In this document: one piece after another, positions 23,035 through 34,870 of the stretch
Position numbering within the stretch: position 1 is the stretch's first letter
Layout of the letters: each line of letters starts with the position of its first letter
Assembly (NCBI RefSeq): GCF_026745355.1
Contig: NC_079209.1
Span: 45,345,556 to 45,409,555 of the forward strand
Direction: 5' to 3'
Source of the DNA: Beta vulgaris subsp. vulgaris
Lineage: Eukaryota; Streptophyta; Magnoliopsida; Caryophyllales; Amaranthaceae
DNA length: 64,000 nucleotides
Translations under genes and position numbers: made by a program
The notes under the pieces: model-generated
What the model was told of the DNA's origin: nothing
Database searches by the model: none
The model's input: the letters and a program-made list of their open reading frames with translations, nothing else

Positions 23035-23290
23035 AGAGGGTGGTGCGCAAAGGGGGTGGTGCGCAAATGTGGTGTGCGAATTGGTGGGTGTGGTGCCGAA
23101 GGGGGTGGTGGGCGCGAAGGGGTGGTGGTGCAGCGAAATATTGTGCGCGAAGGGGTGGTGGTGCTCGAATTAGGGCAGCAAAGTGGTGGTGGGGCAACAC
23201 TGAAGAAGTGAAGAGAGAGAATGAAAGTGGGAATATCGCACTTGGGGTAGTAAGAAGTGAAGAGAGAGAATGAAAGTGGGAAAAATGAAG
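23035..23290. repeat. GGTGGTGCGCGAA minisatellite and 45-bp direct repeat near the CACTA right end
   Basis: 23038-23190 repeats GGGGTGGTG(C)GCGAA-like units of roughly 15-22 bp. 23205-23285 holds two copies of GAAGTGAAGAGAGAGAATGA followed by AAGTGGGA. It corresponds to the 5' transcript region of the transposase gene. A His/Pro-rich minus ORF across it is probably composition-driven. Confidence 0.7.
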
Positions 23291-23335
23291 TAAAGGCGCG
23301 CTACATAGTTTGTATCGAAAAAAAAAAATTTGAAA

Positions 23336-23561
23336 GTAGGGTTGCGCTAGTTTCAAAAAAGCGCAGCCCTACCTACAGAAGGGCTGCGCTTTTTAGAAAA
23401 GCGCAACCCTTCTGTGGGTGAAGGGCTGCGCCTTCTAAAAAGCGCAGCCCTTCACAGAAGGGCTGCGCTTTTTTTAAAGCGCAGCCCTTCATCAATAGGG
23501 CTGCGCTTTTTTAAAAAGCGCAGCCCTACTTGCGCAGCCCTTTCGATTTTTTCCCCTAGTG
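23336..23561. repeat. Right terminus and subterminal repeats of the CACTA element
   Basis: Facing GGGCTGCGC / GCGCAGCCC pairs separated by T- or A-rich loops, of the same kind as at the left end, run to the terminal TTTTTTCCCCTAGTG. The pairs around 23337-23373, 23381-23411, 23422-23453 and 23457-23489 each can form a hairpin. Confidence 0.88.
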
Positions 23562-24519
23562 ATCTTAAGAAGACGCTAAGTGATTAGACAAGAAATTGAT
23601 TGATAAAAATATCGGGAGAAGGGGATAAACACCATCCAATCATAAAATCATGATTTAGGAAATAAGAAGCGCGAAGTATAGAGGAATGAATCAAGTAACT
23701 AATTGAGGTTATTGGCTCTTAACCAGTTCTAAGCCCTCTCTCAAGAGTGCATTAAACTACCTAAGTCACATAACTAAGCCACTCTGATGGTCTCAAATAT
23801 GTAACCAAGGGGATAAGCTATGCCAATTTACAAAACCGTCACTCAAATCTCACTCTCATAAGCAATTAAGCAAGAAAATAGCATAAACGTCAACCTTAAT
23901 TTCCTCTCTCAATTTGACTAAGGCATGAATCAACAAACATTCAAGTAACCAACTAAAATGCAAGTAGATAGTAATCATGCTATTGATCAATTAAGAAGCC
24001 CAATCAAACCCCTAACTTCTTAGTCAAACACCCAAATCTATCATGGTTGGGTTTTCACCCCAACCCCCAACTAATTAACTACTCACTAATCATCATAGTC
24101 ATCATAGTAATACTAATAGAAGAAAAAAATAAATCTAACATGAACAACTAAACAATCAACACAAGATCTAACACAATATTAAGTTTGAAAAAACTAAAAT
24201 CTAAACATGGATTAAACTAATTAAATAAAATTTAAATTAAGTAAAAAGTTAGAGAGAAGAGGAGATATTGCTTAAACCAGAGAAGAAATGAAGATCTTGC
24301 ATAAAAACCACAATTTGTTGTCATAATTCAAGCTACAAAACCATGAAAATCTACTTTCTCTCTTAGAACTTCACTTTCTCTCACTAGATGAAGCTAAAAA
24401 CTTTCTAAAAATGATTTAGTGAAAAAAAAAGTTCAGGTCATTAAGTGAAAAAAGTATTTATATTATTACAAAAACCGGGCTAAAAACAACGTTTAAAGAA
24501 GAAATGTCGAGAAAATAAC
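23562..24519. other. Unassigned, retrotransposon-LTR-like AT-rich sequence
   Basis: No ORF or terminal structure was recognised. The text style (long A/C-rich plus strand with phrases such as CATGGTTGGGTTTTCACCCC) resembles the reverse strand of Gypsy LTRs or untranslated regions, but I found no matching second LTR in the window. Confidence 0.4.
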
Positions 24520-24930
24520 AAGGAGCCCCCGCTCCTAACAAAGTAAGGCGATAGAGCGAGTGCTCATGGAAATCTCATGGCTCGCTCCATCCTTACTGCC
24601 AACCGCCCAGCAAATAAGGAGCCCCTGCTCCTTGCATCAGAGGAGTGCCCGCTCCTTGTCAAATGCGCCCAAAGAGCGCTTGCTCAATGGGGGCTCCTTG
24701 GTAGCTCCAACTTTCGGCACCCTTCTGCCATCTTCAGCACATAAAGGAGCGCCCGCTCCCTTGTTCCCCAGGCTAGGAGCCCAGCTCCTCGGTAGCTCCC
24801 TCCTCGCTCCAAGTCCCTCCCTCATTCTGCCATGTAAAAGAGCCTAGAGGAGCGTCCGCTCCTTTTTTTTACAAGGAGTTCCCCCTCCTCTTTTACAAGG
24901 AGCCCCCGCTCCTTTTTCATTTGCTCTTTT
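24520..24930. repeat. Cluster of GGAGC...GCTCC short palindromes
   Basis: At least ten variants of AAGGAGC(C/G)CCCGCTCCT, including AGGAGTGCCCGCTCCTT, AAAGGAGCGCCCGCTCCC, GAGGAGCGTCCGCTCCTTT and AAGGAGCCCCCGCTCCTTTT, at irregular intervals of about 25-60 bp. Each is an imperfect palindrome centred on CCC/CGC. A plus-strand ORF (24560-24847) spans it, but the codons simply follow the repeat. Confidence 0.8.
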
Positions 24931-25569
24931 TCCTCAAATACAACTACACTAAACAATAGTGTTAGTGATCAAAGGGGAGGGGGAAAGAACCATGAAATTC
25001 CATCTAACTAGCATGCATCGTTAGAGGATGAAAATAAGGAAATTTAAGGGAAAAAGCGCATTTGAATCCAAAATTGTCATGTAAAACTTGCCAAAAGATG
25101 CACACGAGTGAGACTAAATTCTCACTCATCAATTCTAAAATGATTTATTTAATAAATTTGTCTCATTTAGATATTAATAGGGTGACAACTTCAAAGTTTT
25201 CTAAAGTAGTCCAATGAGAGACTTTTGTGGGATTAAGATAGTTAAAAATCGGATACCTTAGTGGAGAAGGGGAGACGACGATTTTCGATGGTGGGGAAGG
25301 GGAGGGGGGCGGTTTTCGGCAACGGGGATGAGGATGGGGGAGTTTTTCGGAGGCTGAGGAACATGAGGGAGCAGTTTCCAGCGTGGTAGTGGCTGGGTAT
25401 GGGCTTTTAGGACGTCGATTGAGAATTTGGCCTTTAGGACTAATAAAATAGACGGGAACTACTTAAGGGCAGGGTCAAGTCATGTATTTTTCAAGACCTC
25501 AGGGGAACCTTGTGCATTTTTCAAACTAAGATCGTACTCTTTGAATATTCGTAAAACTCATGGGTACCT
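24931..25569. other. No gene seen; G-rich patch
   Basis: Mostly AT-rich sequence with a G-rich patch at 25262-25400 (GGGGAAGGGGAGGGGGGCGG at its densest). Nothing coding is recognised on either strand. Confidence 0.5.
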
Positions 25570-25930
25570 GGTGAAATATTGATTTATTCATACTAGTAAC
25601 ATCATTTATTCATATTAGTATACCAGTAGTTCACACAAGTAACCCCCATTTATTACTAAGAGTAACTTGATTCATTCATAAGGAGTAATTCCATTTTTTT
25701 CATACCACTAACCCCATTTAATCATATGCGTAACCCTATTTTGTTTACATATATACGTAACCCCAAATTTTTTTATAAGAGTAACCTATTCTGTTGCTAC
25801 GCGTAACCTTAAAATATTATATAAGTAACCTAATTTTTTTTTTGCAGTAACCTCGTTTAGTTTTTGGAGTAACCTTGTTTAATCCTATAAGTAATCTATT
25901 TTAATCATATGAGTAACCTAGAATTCATGG
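25570..25930 (+). repeat. Degenerate tandem repeat with an AGTAACC core
   Basis: About a dozen units of roughly 22-32 bp, each ending in a variant of (G/A)AGTAACC followed by a T- or A-rich spacer (for example TATATACGTAACCCC, ATAAGAGTAACCTA, TACGCGTAACCTTA, CAGTAACCTCG). The core is well kept while spacers vary in length and sequence. Confidence 0.75.
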
Positions 25931-28900
25931 TTACTCAATGCAAAAAATCTTTCGCGCCACGCAAGGTGACGCGCCAGCTGCACACTCCTTGTGCGTCACA
26001 ACAAGATTCGTGCGTTTGGCACATCTCTTACGAGAGCATTTTTTTCGTTTCATCAGTTGGTTGGTCGTTTTTCGATGTTTCTAGTGTAATTTGAGGGGAA
26101 TATGAGGCAAAAGCATGCTGAACGTAGTAACCAAGCAATCATGGTCTCTGGCAATATCGGCCTACATTGACTCCCCAGTGAATAAAACTCTGAATGTTCC
26201 ATTTACGTCAATATCTTCTAATTGGAGCTCAGAAATACCTAATTCAAGTCAAGATTTTCCAAACTGATTTAACATATTCATGAAAATTAATGGATTTTTT
26301 TTATATAAATCTTTTAATATATTATTTTCATGAAATCATATTTTGTCATTTAAAACCATTATTCAATGATGACTCTCGATAAAAGATAAGTCAAAACGGT
26401 TATTCAAGATAAAAAATTAAACTCCGACAAAAAAAAGTAGAATTGCACTGCGTGCAAGGACAATGCGCTCAGCGCGTGTGGCTCACGACATTGATGCATT
26501 ATTAAATGCACCGAGCCTATTATGTGGCGCGCGACAATGATGCGATAAGTTCATTGAGCCTGCGAAAAACGAAATCTTGTTTTCTCTCCGCAGCTTCTGT
26601 TTTCCAAATTCTAATCGTATTTTTATTTCTCTATAAATACTCTATTTTCCCGCGTATTTTCTTAAGGACTTCACATATACTTCAATATATCTAAACATCA
26701 AAGCCTGGTATGTATAAGTATAATTTTTTATTGCAAATTATGTTTTTTATACAAATATAGAGAAAGATACAAATTATGTATCATTTAGTCCTGAAATTTT
26801 CTTGCTGAGGAGGAGCATCAGCTTGAGGAAGAAAGAAACGAAGATGAGAACACTGAGCAACCAACTGATCGTTTTAGAACAAAATTGAGCATCATTACAA
26901 GTATTAATACAATGATTTTGAAGTGTTTCTTGATTTGAATCAAATAACATTCATGTAAAGCCATAAAAAGAACTAAAAAGAATGATGAATAGCAACAAAA
27001 GAAGTTAATTACCACATCAATGTTGCTCTAGTCGCCGAGATAGTGAGGTTTAGAAGAGCTAGTCCCTCGTACTAACACCAGCAGACTTACTGCATACATA
27101 TGACATCAGTATTTGACAACTTCTAGGCAGTAGAGTTTGGAATGCACAAATGAAGAAATTTTATGCTATAATCATGCATCACATTTTTGTTGTCCTAATC
27201 AGCATGCTGGAACAAGATGAAATGCGAACAAAAATACCAAAACCAAATTGTCGCTAGCTCCATCCGGATTCCTATAACTAGTAAACCTAACATGTTGGGC
27301 AGTAGATGGAAGACTCCACCATATATGTAACCAAATACAACTGATTATACGCCATTCTTGGTGGCCATGTACCACCTTGTCTATAGATTAAGCGCCCATC
27401 TTATCAAGCCCGGTGGAAAATAACGACAGAAGTGTAAGTGAAACAGAGATTGAAATGCTGTTAAAAGAGAAGCTATATGGTGCATAACAGGCCGAGAACT
27501 TCATAAAAGAAATTGCAAGATTGGACGATATCAGGTTCCTTAGTATAACTACCTAGATGCACCTCAAGGATATCTTGTAGGTCATTTTCTTATTTGGGAC
27601 TATCTTTTCCTCATTTGAGACAATCCGGATGAGCAAATGAGTGAACATAAAGCCTTGGCTAATCCGAGAATCGAAACACCTGTAATTTGTATATTTTTGC
27701 TGCTTCGAAAAGAATTTTTAAGTTCAACAACTACTAATAAGAATACTATGCATTGGTAATAGTAACTTTGGCACAATTAATTTTTACCCCACGTAAGAAT
27801 TTCATTTCACTTGCATCAATAATCCAACATGGGCAGGATAAAAAAAAATAGGAGCTTGAGAAAATGCACCAAATGTTATGCGGGAAATTTTATATGGTGG
27901 CTCTCAACTTTTCCAAATTATATATGGTAGCCAAAATAGCTTTTGATTACATATGGTAACCTTAAATTAATAATCTGTTATTTCACGTGGCTTTAGTGAT
28001 ATTACACGTTTATTTCAATTTAATCCTTTTATCTTCTCCATTTCTTATGTTGATCATCTACTCTCATTGACATTCGCTGGAGAACTCAAAAATCTTGCAT
28101 TGTTCTTTCTTATTGATATTAGACATCAACCCGCTATCAAATAATTAGACCATTGCAGCCATAAATTTCTGACTAGAGTTAAAAGAAACTTCAACTTCAT
28201 TAAGCAAATTGGAATACAATTGCAGAATTACAGCCATAGATTTAACAAATAACAATGTCACCGAAGTTTGCATTAAGAGTAGTCGACCCACTTGCCAACA
28301 GTTCAGTTTCATTGCTTGTCACTCATATCTACCAAATGAAACTACAGTAAACATGACAAATCAGATGATGAGATTGTCAATGGAAATAGGAAGATTTGTT
28401 CTTGCACAATAATGTAATTTGGGCTTGTTGATTGATTTTCCTTATTAGGTTTGCATCTTCGAGTTACTAAGTGTATAACGTTCCTGTTTTGTAAATGGAA
28501 GGAACGGACACTTGTTTGATTTGTTTCTATAGAGAGGGGATGACAACTTTTAGGGGAAACTGGACAATCTTTTAGCAAGGAAATGAAATCACTTGACAAT
28601 TGATCAAATAAGTAAAGCCCTAAAAAAATCACATTAGGCCAAGAAATCTCAAAAATACCAATAACTAACTAAATTCACCAACTTTAAATATAAATCAAAC
28701 AAAAACGGCCAAAATTATTGAACAAAATCAGCAGCATGATCCCAAAAGGGGCTACAATATCCATACTAAGTCCTTGAACAATCATCTTCAACTAAAGAGA
28801 AAGGGGAATAAATAAGGTTCATCCTCGAACAGTCAACTTCGAGTAAAAGGGTTTCTAATTTGTAAAACATAACTGAAAAAAGCAACAAAAAAGAGTGAGA

Positions 28901-29889
28901 GTAAGACATACTTTTTCTCATACTCAGATACATTACATGTCAATATGTAACAATTTTATCCTATTCGTTTCATATGTGTTCCCTCCAAAGATATGTAAAT
29001 TAATATATAAGATTAAAGATCAGCACAACCAACAAACAATCCAATTAAAAATAGCGAGATGATTTTAGACCAAGTTAACAACACATTAAATGTACTTTAA
29101 AAAACTCCAATTGACTGCTAACACAACCGACCTTGATGTTCTTTCTGACTTAGGATATATGTGGCTCGAGAACCAAGAAGACATGGAAAAAAAAGAAGAA
29201 AACACAAAAATTAGGGTTTGGTGTAAAACAACAATTTAAAACTTGAACTCCATTAACTCAACAACATCCAAACACAACCATTTCAATTTATCATTCATTT
29301 CAATTATACAAATTTAAAACAAAAATTAAAGAAAAAAATTGGAAAATCAAATTAAATCTAACTAAAATCTTCATTGGTTCTATCAAAAAAAAAAATCTTC
29401 ATTGGTACCTCCAAGTACAAAAATTTCAAAACAAGGGGGGAAAAATTAAGCAATAAATCCGAAGTAATCACAAAAACGGTGCTAACTGCATCTAAGTTAA
29501 TGAAACCACTCCTAATCGTGACTGGGACAAGAGATAAAGACATACACAATATGTAGCCAGGATTTGTTAGCATGTAACTCAATAGATCAATTCTATGCAT
29601 GTAGTTGAGACGTAGAGAATTCCTTTTCCTAGAAATAAGATCTCGAACTCATTATTAAAAGAAAAACTAATGCAAAAACACAATACTCTATAGAGCCTTA
29701 ATTCCTTGAATTCAACACAGTCCATTAATATATCAGATTAAAGATTCATTGTTACGGGATTTGGATCCTCAAATTTTGGATACCACACATTAGAGTAGGA
29801 ACTGGATTCCATTTTTAAAAGCGCTGGGTCCTAAATTATTACCTAAGTTCGGATCCATTTACATTGCATCTAAAGCTATTTTAAACGGA
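25931..29889. other. About 4 kb without a recognised gene
   Basis: AT-rich sequence with only short ORFs (under about 100 codons) on both strands, none showing a family motif. 26440-26560 has a GC-rich patch with repeated TGCGC/GCGCG steps. 27895-28000 contains three spaced TATATGGT(A/G)(A/G)C phrases. 29350-29410 has two copies of ATCTTCATTGGT flanking an A-run. I cannot assign a function, and decayed transposon sequence is the likeliest content. Confidence 0.45.
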
Positions 29890-31306
29890 TATTATCTCAG
29901 TCTCTCAGATAACCCTGATATATACCCTTTTTCCCAAATAACTGTAACACATAGATAATTCTTTCTTTTCAGAAATACCTTTATAATATAAAACTAGAGA
30001 ATTCCCAAAGCACTATCGCCCGTGTGATAACGTGTCGGCTTATTCAGAATTTTACAGCGGAAAACATATAACTAAACTTTGAACTTTATTATAAATAAAT
30101 AAATAAGTATTTAGAACAACCAATCTAGATGAGTCTACTCAAACAACATAATAAAAATATGTTCTTATTAGTGCAGAAATTAAATATACTAGATACATAT
30201 TCTCTCCATTCCAGATTCCCAATGATGCACATCTGTGAACCTGTAATGTCAATGTTATACTGAATCTGCTCACCAAAATTGATCATCACAAGATCAATAA
30301 GGCAAAGCCATGATCACACACACAAACAAAGCACGTAATCAGCAAAGCTGAGTACTACATACTAATCATAAGCATTCCTAACATGATACTAATAAATAAC
30401 ATGCGGGGATAAATAATAATGTAATCATATAATAATCTGCAGATAACTTTAACTGAACTAAACTCCAAACATCTTTTTAGTACTTAAATGGAATAGTTAT
30501 TGGAACTGAGTTGACTTATCTACTAATGCTTTTACTAAGAAAACGAAATACGGGCGCGACTCCGTATTCCAGAATGACCTGCGATATCGAGGAACTTTTG
30601 AAAATAAAAGAGGGATGGTGATCAATCCATCTCCTAGAAAAGCCATGGGCTACCACCATGTACTCCAACCCTTAATGTCAACTCTAGACGTGCACCAGTC
30701 TAAAGTCTATAACTATTCTCGTTACACTTTACGTTAATGACCAATTATCACTTGTTATGACATACATACAAGCATCACAGGAATAATAAACAAGAAGTCA
30801 CAACTGAACTTCTTTTATCTTAGGATTTAATAAGTGATCACAACTTACAATCCAAGACGTACTTTCTTTTTAATCTCAACTTTCTCATTTGTTGAACGTA
30901 GCCAACAATAATCTTACCTTTAAAAAGGCATAACTTATCAACTTACCAAATAAGGTCCACAATCCTCATAAGATAGTGAAAATAAAACTTGTCAGGGAAT
31001 ACATGAATAACATGATTCAATCTCTATAACATATATTAATTCCTCATGCGAATTAATAAATAAAATTCCTTCTTCATGCTTGCATCAAATATTCCATACA
31101 AACATACAATCTAATACTCATAATAAATCTTAAATCACATGCTTGCACACAGGCATAAAACATGTAACAATCAAATACTAGAAATCATATATGAACATAA
31201 TAAGTTTCTATACATGATACTAAAATTCTTTGTACTTAAATTATGATACTAATCACTTAGCACACAGGTATGTACGTACCTTGTGTACTGTAAACTAGTC
31301 GACAGT

Positions 31307-31536
31307 CAGGCCCGTCTCGAACTATATAGAGGCCCTGTGCGATCTCGTATTTGAAAAATTCAATAATGTAATAGCTCATCCATACTTCACATAATCATAT
31401 TATGAAAAAAAGAAGTAGTCCAAATAAGTAGATAACTTTTTTCTTTTTACTACTTGAACTTTCTCTATTTTGGGGCCCTCACAATTAAGGGGCACTGTTT
31501 CATGGAACATGTTGAACATGCTAAAATCCGTCCCTG
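31307..31536. mobile_element. 230-bp hAT-type MITE, TSD TCGACAGT
   Basis: Flanked by an exact 8-bp duplication TCGACAGT (31299-31306 and 31537-31544), the hAT hallmark. Ends are CAGGCCCGTCT and, inverted, CAGGGACGGAT, typical hAT-like CAGG termini. The homologous LTR position at about 9165-9180 lacks the element. No ORF. Confidence 0.9.
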
Positions 31537-32615
31537 TCGACAGTCCACTTTTAACTTCTTAAAAGTCTCCTACATAATATTCTCCGCCTAGAAATCAATA
31601 TAACTAAAATCAATACTCTTAAATAATAAACAGCAACTTTACAATATTTAAAATCCCCTCTAAATATATTCAAAAGATTATTTTAATATCAAAACTTCAA
31701 TTATTTTTAATTCCTAGCATAGTACTACCATACTAGTAATTAAAATTCTTAAAACTCCATAAATAAACTCCTTTATGAAATTCCAGCAACTTTAAAACTC
31801 ATAAAACCTTCTTTAAACATATATAAACATGTTTGAAATTATAATCTAAATCAATCTCATAGTAACTAACATGCTACTATGGTTTTCTAGTAATTAAAAC
31901 CCTAAAAATCCATGCTTTAATGACTAAAACTTAAATCTAATCATAACAAACAAATCTGAATTTTTATTCTCATAATTATTATATATATGAATCAAGATTA
32001 TTTATTAAAACAGTAAATTAAATCCAATAATCATGATTAACATTAAAAGAAAGCATAAAAACATAGTCTTTAATGGAATCATGAGGAAGAAGAAAAGAAA
32101 ACAACCAACAAGAAGGAGAACAAAGGACACGTCGAAAACAGGGAAACACGGCAGCAGCAACGGCGAATATTCCTTGGTGGTTTTGAAGATTTTGTGACAT
32201 TTCTTGTTGAAGAAGAAACGTTACTTGAACAAGAAGAAAAGATTTGAGAGAAAGAACGAAAAAGAACGTGAGGAGGAAGAGAGAGAAAATCGGTGAGGAG
32301 GAAGAGAGAGAGAGGTATGCCGTGAGATTGGGTGAGAGGAGAGAGAAAAATAAATCTTGTGTGGGGTAAAATAATTGGGTATTCCCGTATTAGGATATTT
32401 ATAAATGGCTTCCTTTTTGGGCTTAGGAAAAGGAGATAAGGCTTAATGAAAATTGATGATGAATAGGATAACCAAATTAGAACTTTTATCATCAATATAA
32501 CTCCTTTTCCTTATTGGGTTCCTCAAGTTGATCCATTAGACTTCTTTTCCAATAGAAATTAGTATTTAAAACTTTTATCAAAGCATGCTTATTTAAAATA
32601 TTTTCACCTTTCTTA

Positions 32616-33451
32616 GAGCATTCTTAATGATGAAAAAAAAAATGGTTCATGAGCTTCAACCATTAACTTTTCTCTTAATGATGAATTGGATAATGATCCA
32701 CACTTGAATCGAGGCCCAAACATTCGGATTTCCGAATGGTTCATGAAATTGAATCACTGCTACACGCTGGCAAAGGAAGGGGAAGAAAACCCAAAAAAAA
32801 AATACTGCCACATGTCGCCTTAGGATTTGCTGGAGCAGCTCACAAAGGACGAAATAGTGCAGCAACTCATTGACGCGCGCTGATGTGGAAAGCAATACCT
32901 GCGGTCCTCTCAAATTTCGCCAAGTGTTTAGTTTCTATTGGTCTCGTTATTATTAACATTACAATTTTTGTAACGTTAATAATTCAAAAAATACAATTTG
33001 AAAAAAAATTAAAAAAATACCAAAATTCATATTTTTTTTATTCTCTATAAATAGACACCAATTTTGCTATACTTTATTCACAATTTCAGTTTTCTCTTCT
33101 TTTCCTATTATCATTTCTTTCCTCACATTATTTTGCTTTAACTTACAATCTTTCAGAAAAAAAAATTCATAATTATGGATTCAAATTAGTTTTTATAAAT
33201 TAATAATTATAAGAGTTAATTACAATTAATTAGCGTAAAGTCGTTTTACATTAATTTATACAACTTCATATAATTATTTAAAGAGAGAGAAAATGTGGTG
33301 GGGTAGGAAAAAAGAATGAGAAATAGTGATGAACCATTATTTTTGGGTTCATGGTTAAGAGTAAAATTGTAAATGGTTTGTGAGAATGATGTGGAGGAGA
33401 GAGAAAAGAGGAGGATGAACCATTTTTTTGGGTTCATTGATAAGAATGCTC
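32616..33451. mobile_element. 836-bp PIF/Harbinger-type MITE, TSD TTA
   Basis: Ends GAGCATTCTTAATGATGAA and, inverted, GAGCATTCTTATCAATGAA form a 19-bp terminal inverted repeat with three mismatches. The trinucleotide TTA flanks both sides (32613-32615 and 33452-33454), the duplication preferred by PIF/Harbinger elements. It interrupts the solo LTR. Subterminal ATGGTTCAT segments also face each other. No transposase is encoded, so it would need help in trans. Confidence 0.88.
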
Positions 33452-34699
33452 TTAAATCCTTAAAATAATTTCATTTGACTTTTAAAGTAGTCAACCTTTT
33501 CAAATAGTCAAATCATTTTAAAACTAGATTATGTTTAAATATAAATATATAAATACTAAAATATATATATTTATAAAATCCTTTAAAATTATGGGGGATT
33601 ACAATAACCCCCGCATTGTGTCACCCCTATCGCGGATAACCCTAAATTTATAATTTGTCATTAAACTTGACGGGATTATACTTGGTTTGACTTTTGATGG
33701 GTTTGGCGCTATTTAAGAAGGTGGTTAGTAGCTATCCAAAAGGATGTTAATTAGTTTTGACGCACAATTCAAGGAATTTATCTTTAGCAGCATACAAGTA
33801 ATAGGACGCAGACCACCTTTTTAAAATTTAATGCCATCAACCACCTTCTTAAATGACTGCAAACCCATTGAAAGTCTAAACAAATTCATGCCCTTTGTAA
33901 TTTCGTCATGTTTAATGACAAATTACAAATTTAGTGTTATCTACGATAGGGGTGACAATGTGAGGTTATTTGGGGAAAAAGGGCTATATGCATGTCATGA
34001 TTATTTGAGATAATAGTTCTATCTTGAAATATATTATTAAAAGGCTTAAACTTAATGTTAAATTTTTAATGTTATTTTATGTACTTGGATTTGTTATATT
34101 AAGGTTGAATGATTGAATTTATTAAATTAAGGTCGAATCCCTAACCGATATAGATGGCGTTTGGGAAATTTGCGTCGAGACTTGTAGCGTCGAACCCGGA
34201 TCGACGCAAATGCAGGTCCCGGAACCGACGCAAATAATAACTTATCTACTAATGTAAGTGGCATTGTTTTGTTCTTATAATCTTTAATTATTGAGAATAT
34301 TTGAATCATTTGAAGAAAATATGTTAGGATCCGTTCTGCACCCGGATCCATAAGATCCATTGGATATGGATCTGAATCCTCAATTTTGTTATCCAACGGA
34401 TCTGGATCGAATGTGAATCCATGCCTGAAAAATGGATCCCTTACATAAAAAGGTTGCGATTAACCCAAAAGGATACGGTTTTTAAATAACTGCACCCCTC
34501 GCGTCGGAGTCCTTGCCTTTTTTTTCTCTCTTGTTTACGTGTTTAATATTGCATGATCATATCAATCATATTATGAATGTTGGTCTTTGTGTTAGTATAC
34601 TTTTTACACATAAGCTTTTATTAATAAATAACTAGTTATTAGGCCAGGGTTATGCCTCGGGTAAGGACAGTTTTCATTAATTAATATTATACTTTAAGA

Positions 34700-34870
34700 T
34701 GATAACACTAAATGTTGTTTGATCTAGTGGTTAAACTTTAGTATATATATGTTCTTGAGGTCTCGGGATCAACCCTATACTATGCAATTTCTAACTTTCT
34801 TTATTGTTGTGAATGACTTGGAGTAAAACCCCCTTAATTAGGGAAAGCACCATGTGACACCGTTCTTTCT
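34700..34870 (+). mobile_element. tRNA-derived SINE relic
   Basis: Box A-like TGATCTAGTGGTTAA (34720-34734) and box B-like GAGGTCTCGGGATCAACCC (34757-34775) are spaced about 35 nt, as in plant SINE heads transcribed by RNA polymerase III. No clean poly(A)/T tail or TSD was found, so the ends are approximate. Confidence 0.55.

Larger units (their letters stand above)
12881..23561 (-). mobile_element. CACTA (En/Spm) DNA transposon, 10.7 kb, nearly complete
   Basis: The left terminus reads CACTAGTGGAAAAAA; the right terminus is the inverted counterpart TTTTTTCCCCTAGTG. The flanking trinucleotides are ATA and ATC, a near match to the 3-bp duplication this family makes. Both ends carry dense subterminal GGGCTGCGC repeats in both orientations, as expected of transposase-binding regions. 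The minus strand encodes a TNP2-like transposase (22201 to 18827) followed by a Transposase_24-type gene (16756 to about 13547), the two-product arrangement known from En/Spm. Frameshifts in the transposase make this copy non-autonomous, but the structure is intact end to end. Confidence 0.92.
29943..33603 (-). repeat. Solo Gypsy LTR, TSD ATAAC
   Basis: Same family as the LTR at 6597-10206: TGTAACAC start, shared segments through GCCCGTGTGATAA, AATGACCTGCGATATCGAGG and the ATGGGGGATTACA end. It is flanked by ATAAC at 29938-29942 and 33604-33608, so it is an LTR-LTR recombination product rather than a fragment. After removing the hAT (230 bp) and Harbinger-type (836 bp) insertions with their TSDs, about 2.58 kb remains, comparable with the ~2.4 kb of the other LTR. 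Confidence 0.93.
29890..34015. mobile_element. Long foldback (TIR) element split by a solo LTR
   Basis: It begins TATTATCTCA and ends TGAGATAATA (exact inverse). Inward, the arms keep matching over most of their length. The CCCTTTTTCCCAAATAAC segment before the solo LTR, plus CACCCCTATCGCGGATAACC and TTGTCATTAAAC after it, pair with GTTTAATGACAAAT, GTTATCTACGATAGGGGTG and TTATTTGGGGAAAAAGGG at 33909-33985. An inner pair GATGGGTTTGG...AAGAAGGTGGTTAG / CAACCACCTTCTTAAATGAC is also present. Without the LTR the element is about 460 bp. A TA at each edge could be a TSD of the mariner type, but this is weak. Confidence 0.82.

Noticed and set aside
22997..23356. His/Pro/Ala-rich minus ORF of 119 codons
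   Set aside because: Spans a minisatellite and 5' UTR of the CACTA transposase; no domain, composition-driven. Kept only as a repeat.
24560..24847. 95-codon plus ORF rich in Leu/Ser/Pro
   Set aside because: Codons follow the GGAGC palindrome cluster; no domain recognised.
28209..28632. Possible host gene exon
   Set aside because: Two short ORFs on opposite strands, no splice-consistent extension and no recognised motif.
32079..32495. 138-codon minus ORF in the solo LTR
   Set aside because: T/C-rich LTR sequence, Ser/Phe/Leu-rich translation, no counterpart in the homologous LTR.
34620..34680. Helitron-like end (ACTAGTTATTAGGCCAGGGTTATG)
   Set aside because: No 3' CTRR with hairpin and no paired TC start found, so not called.
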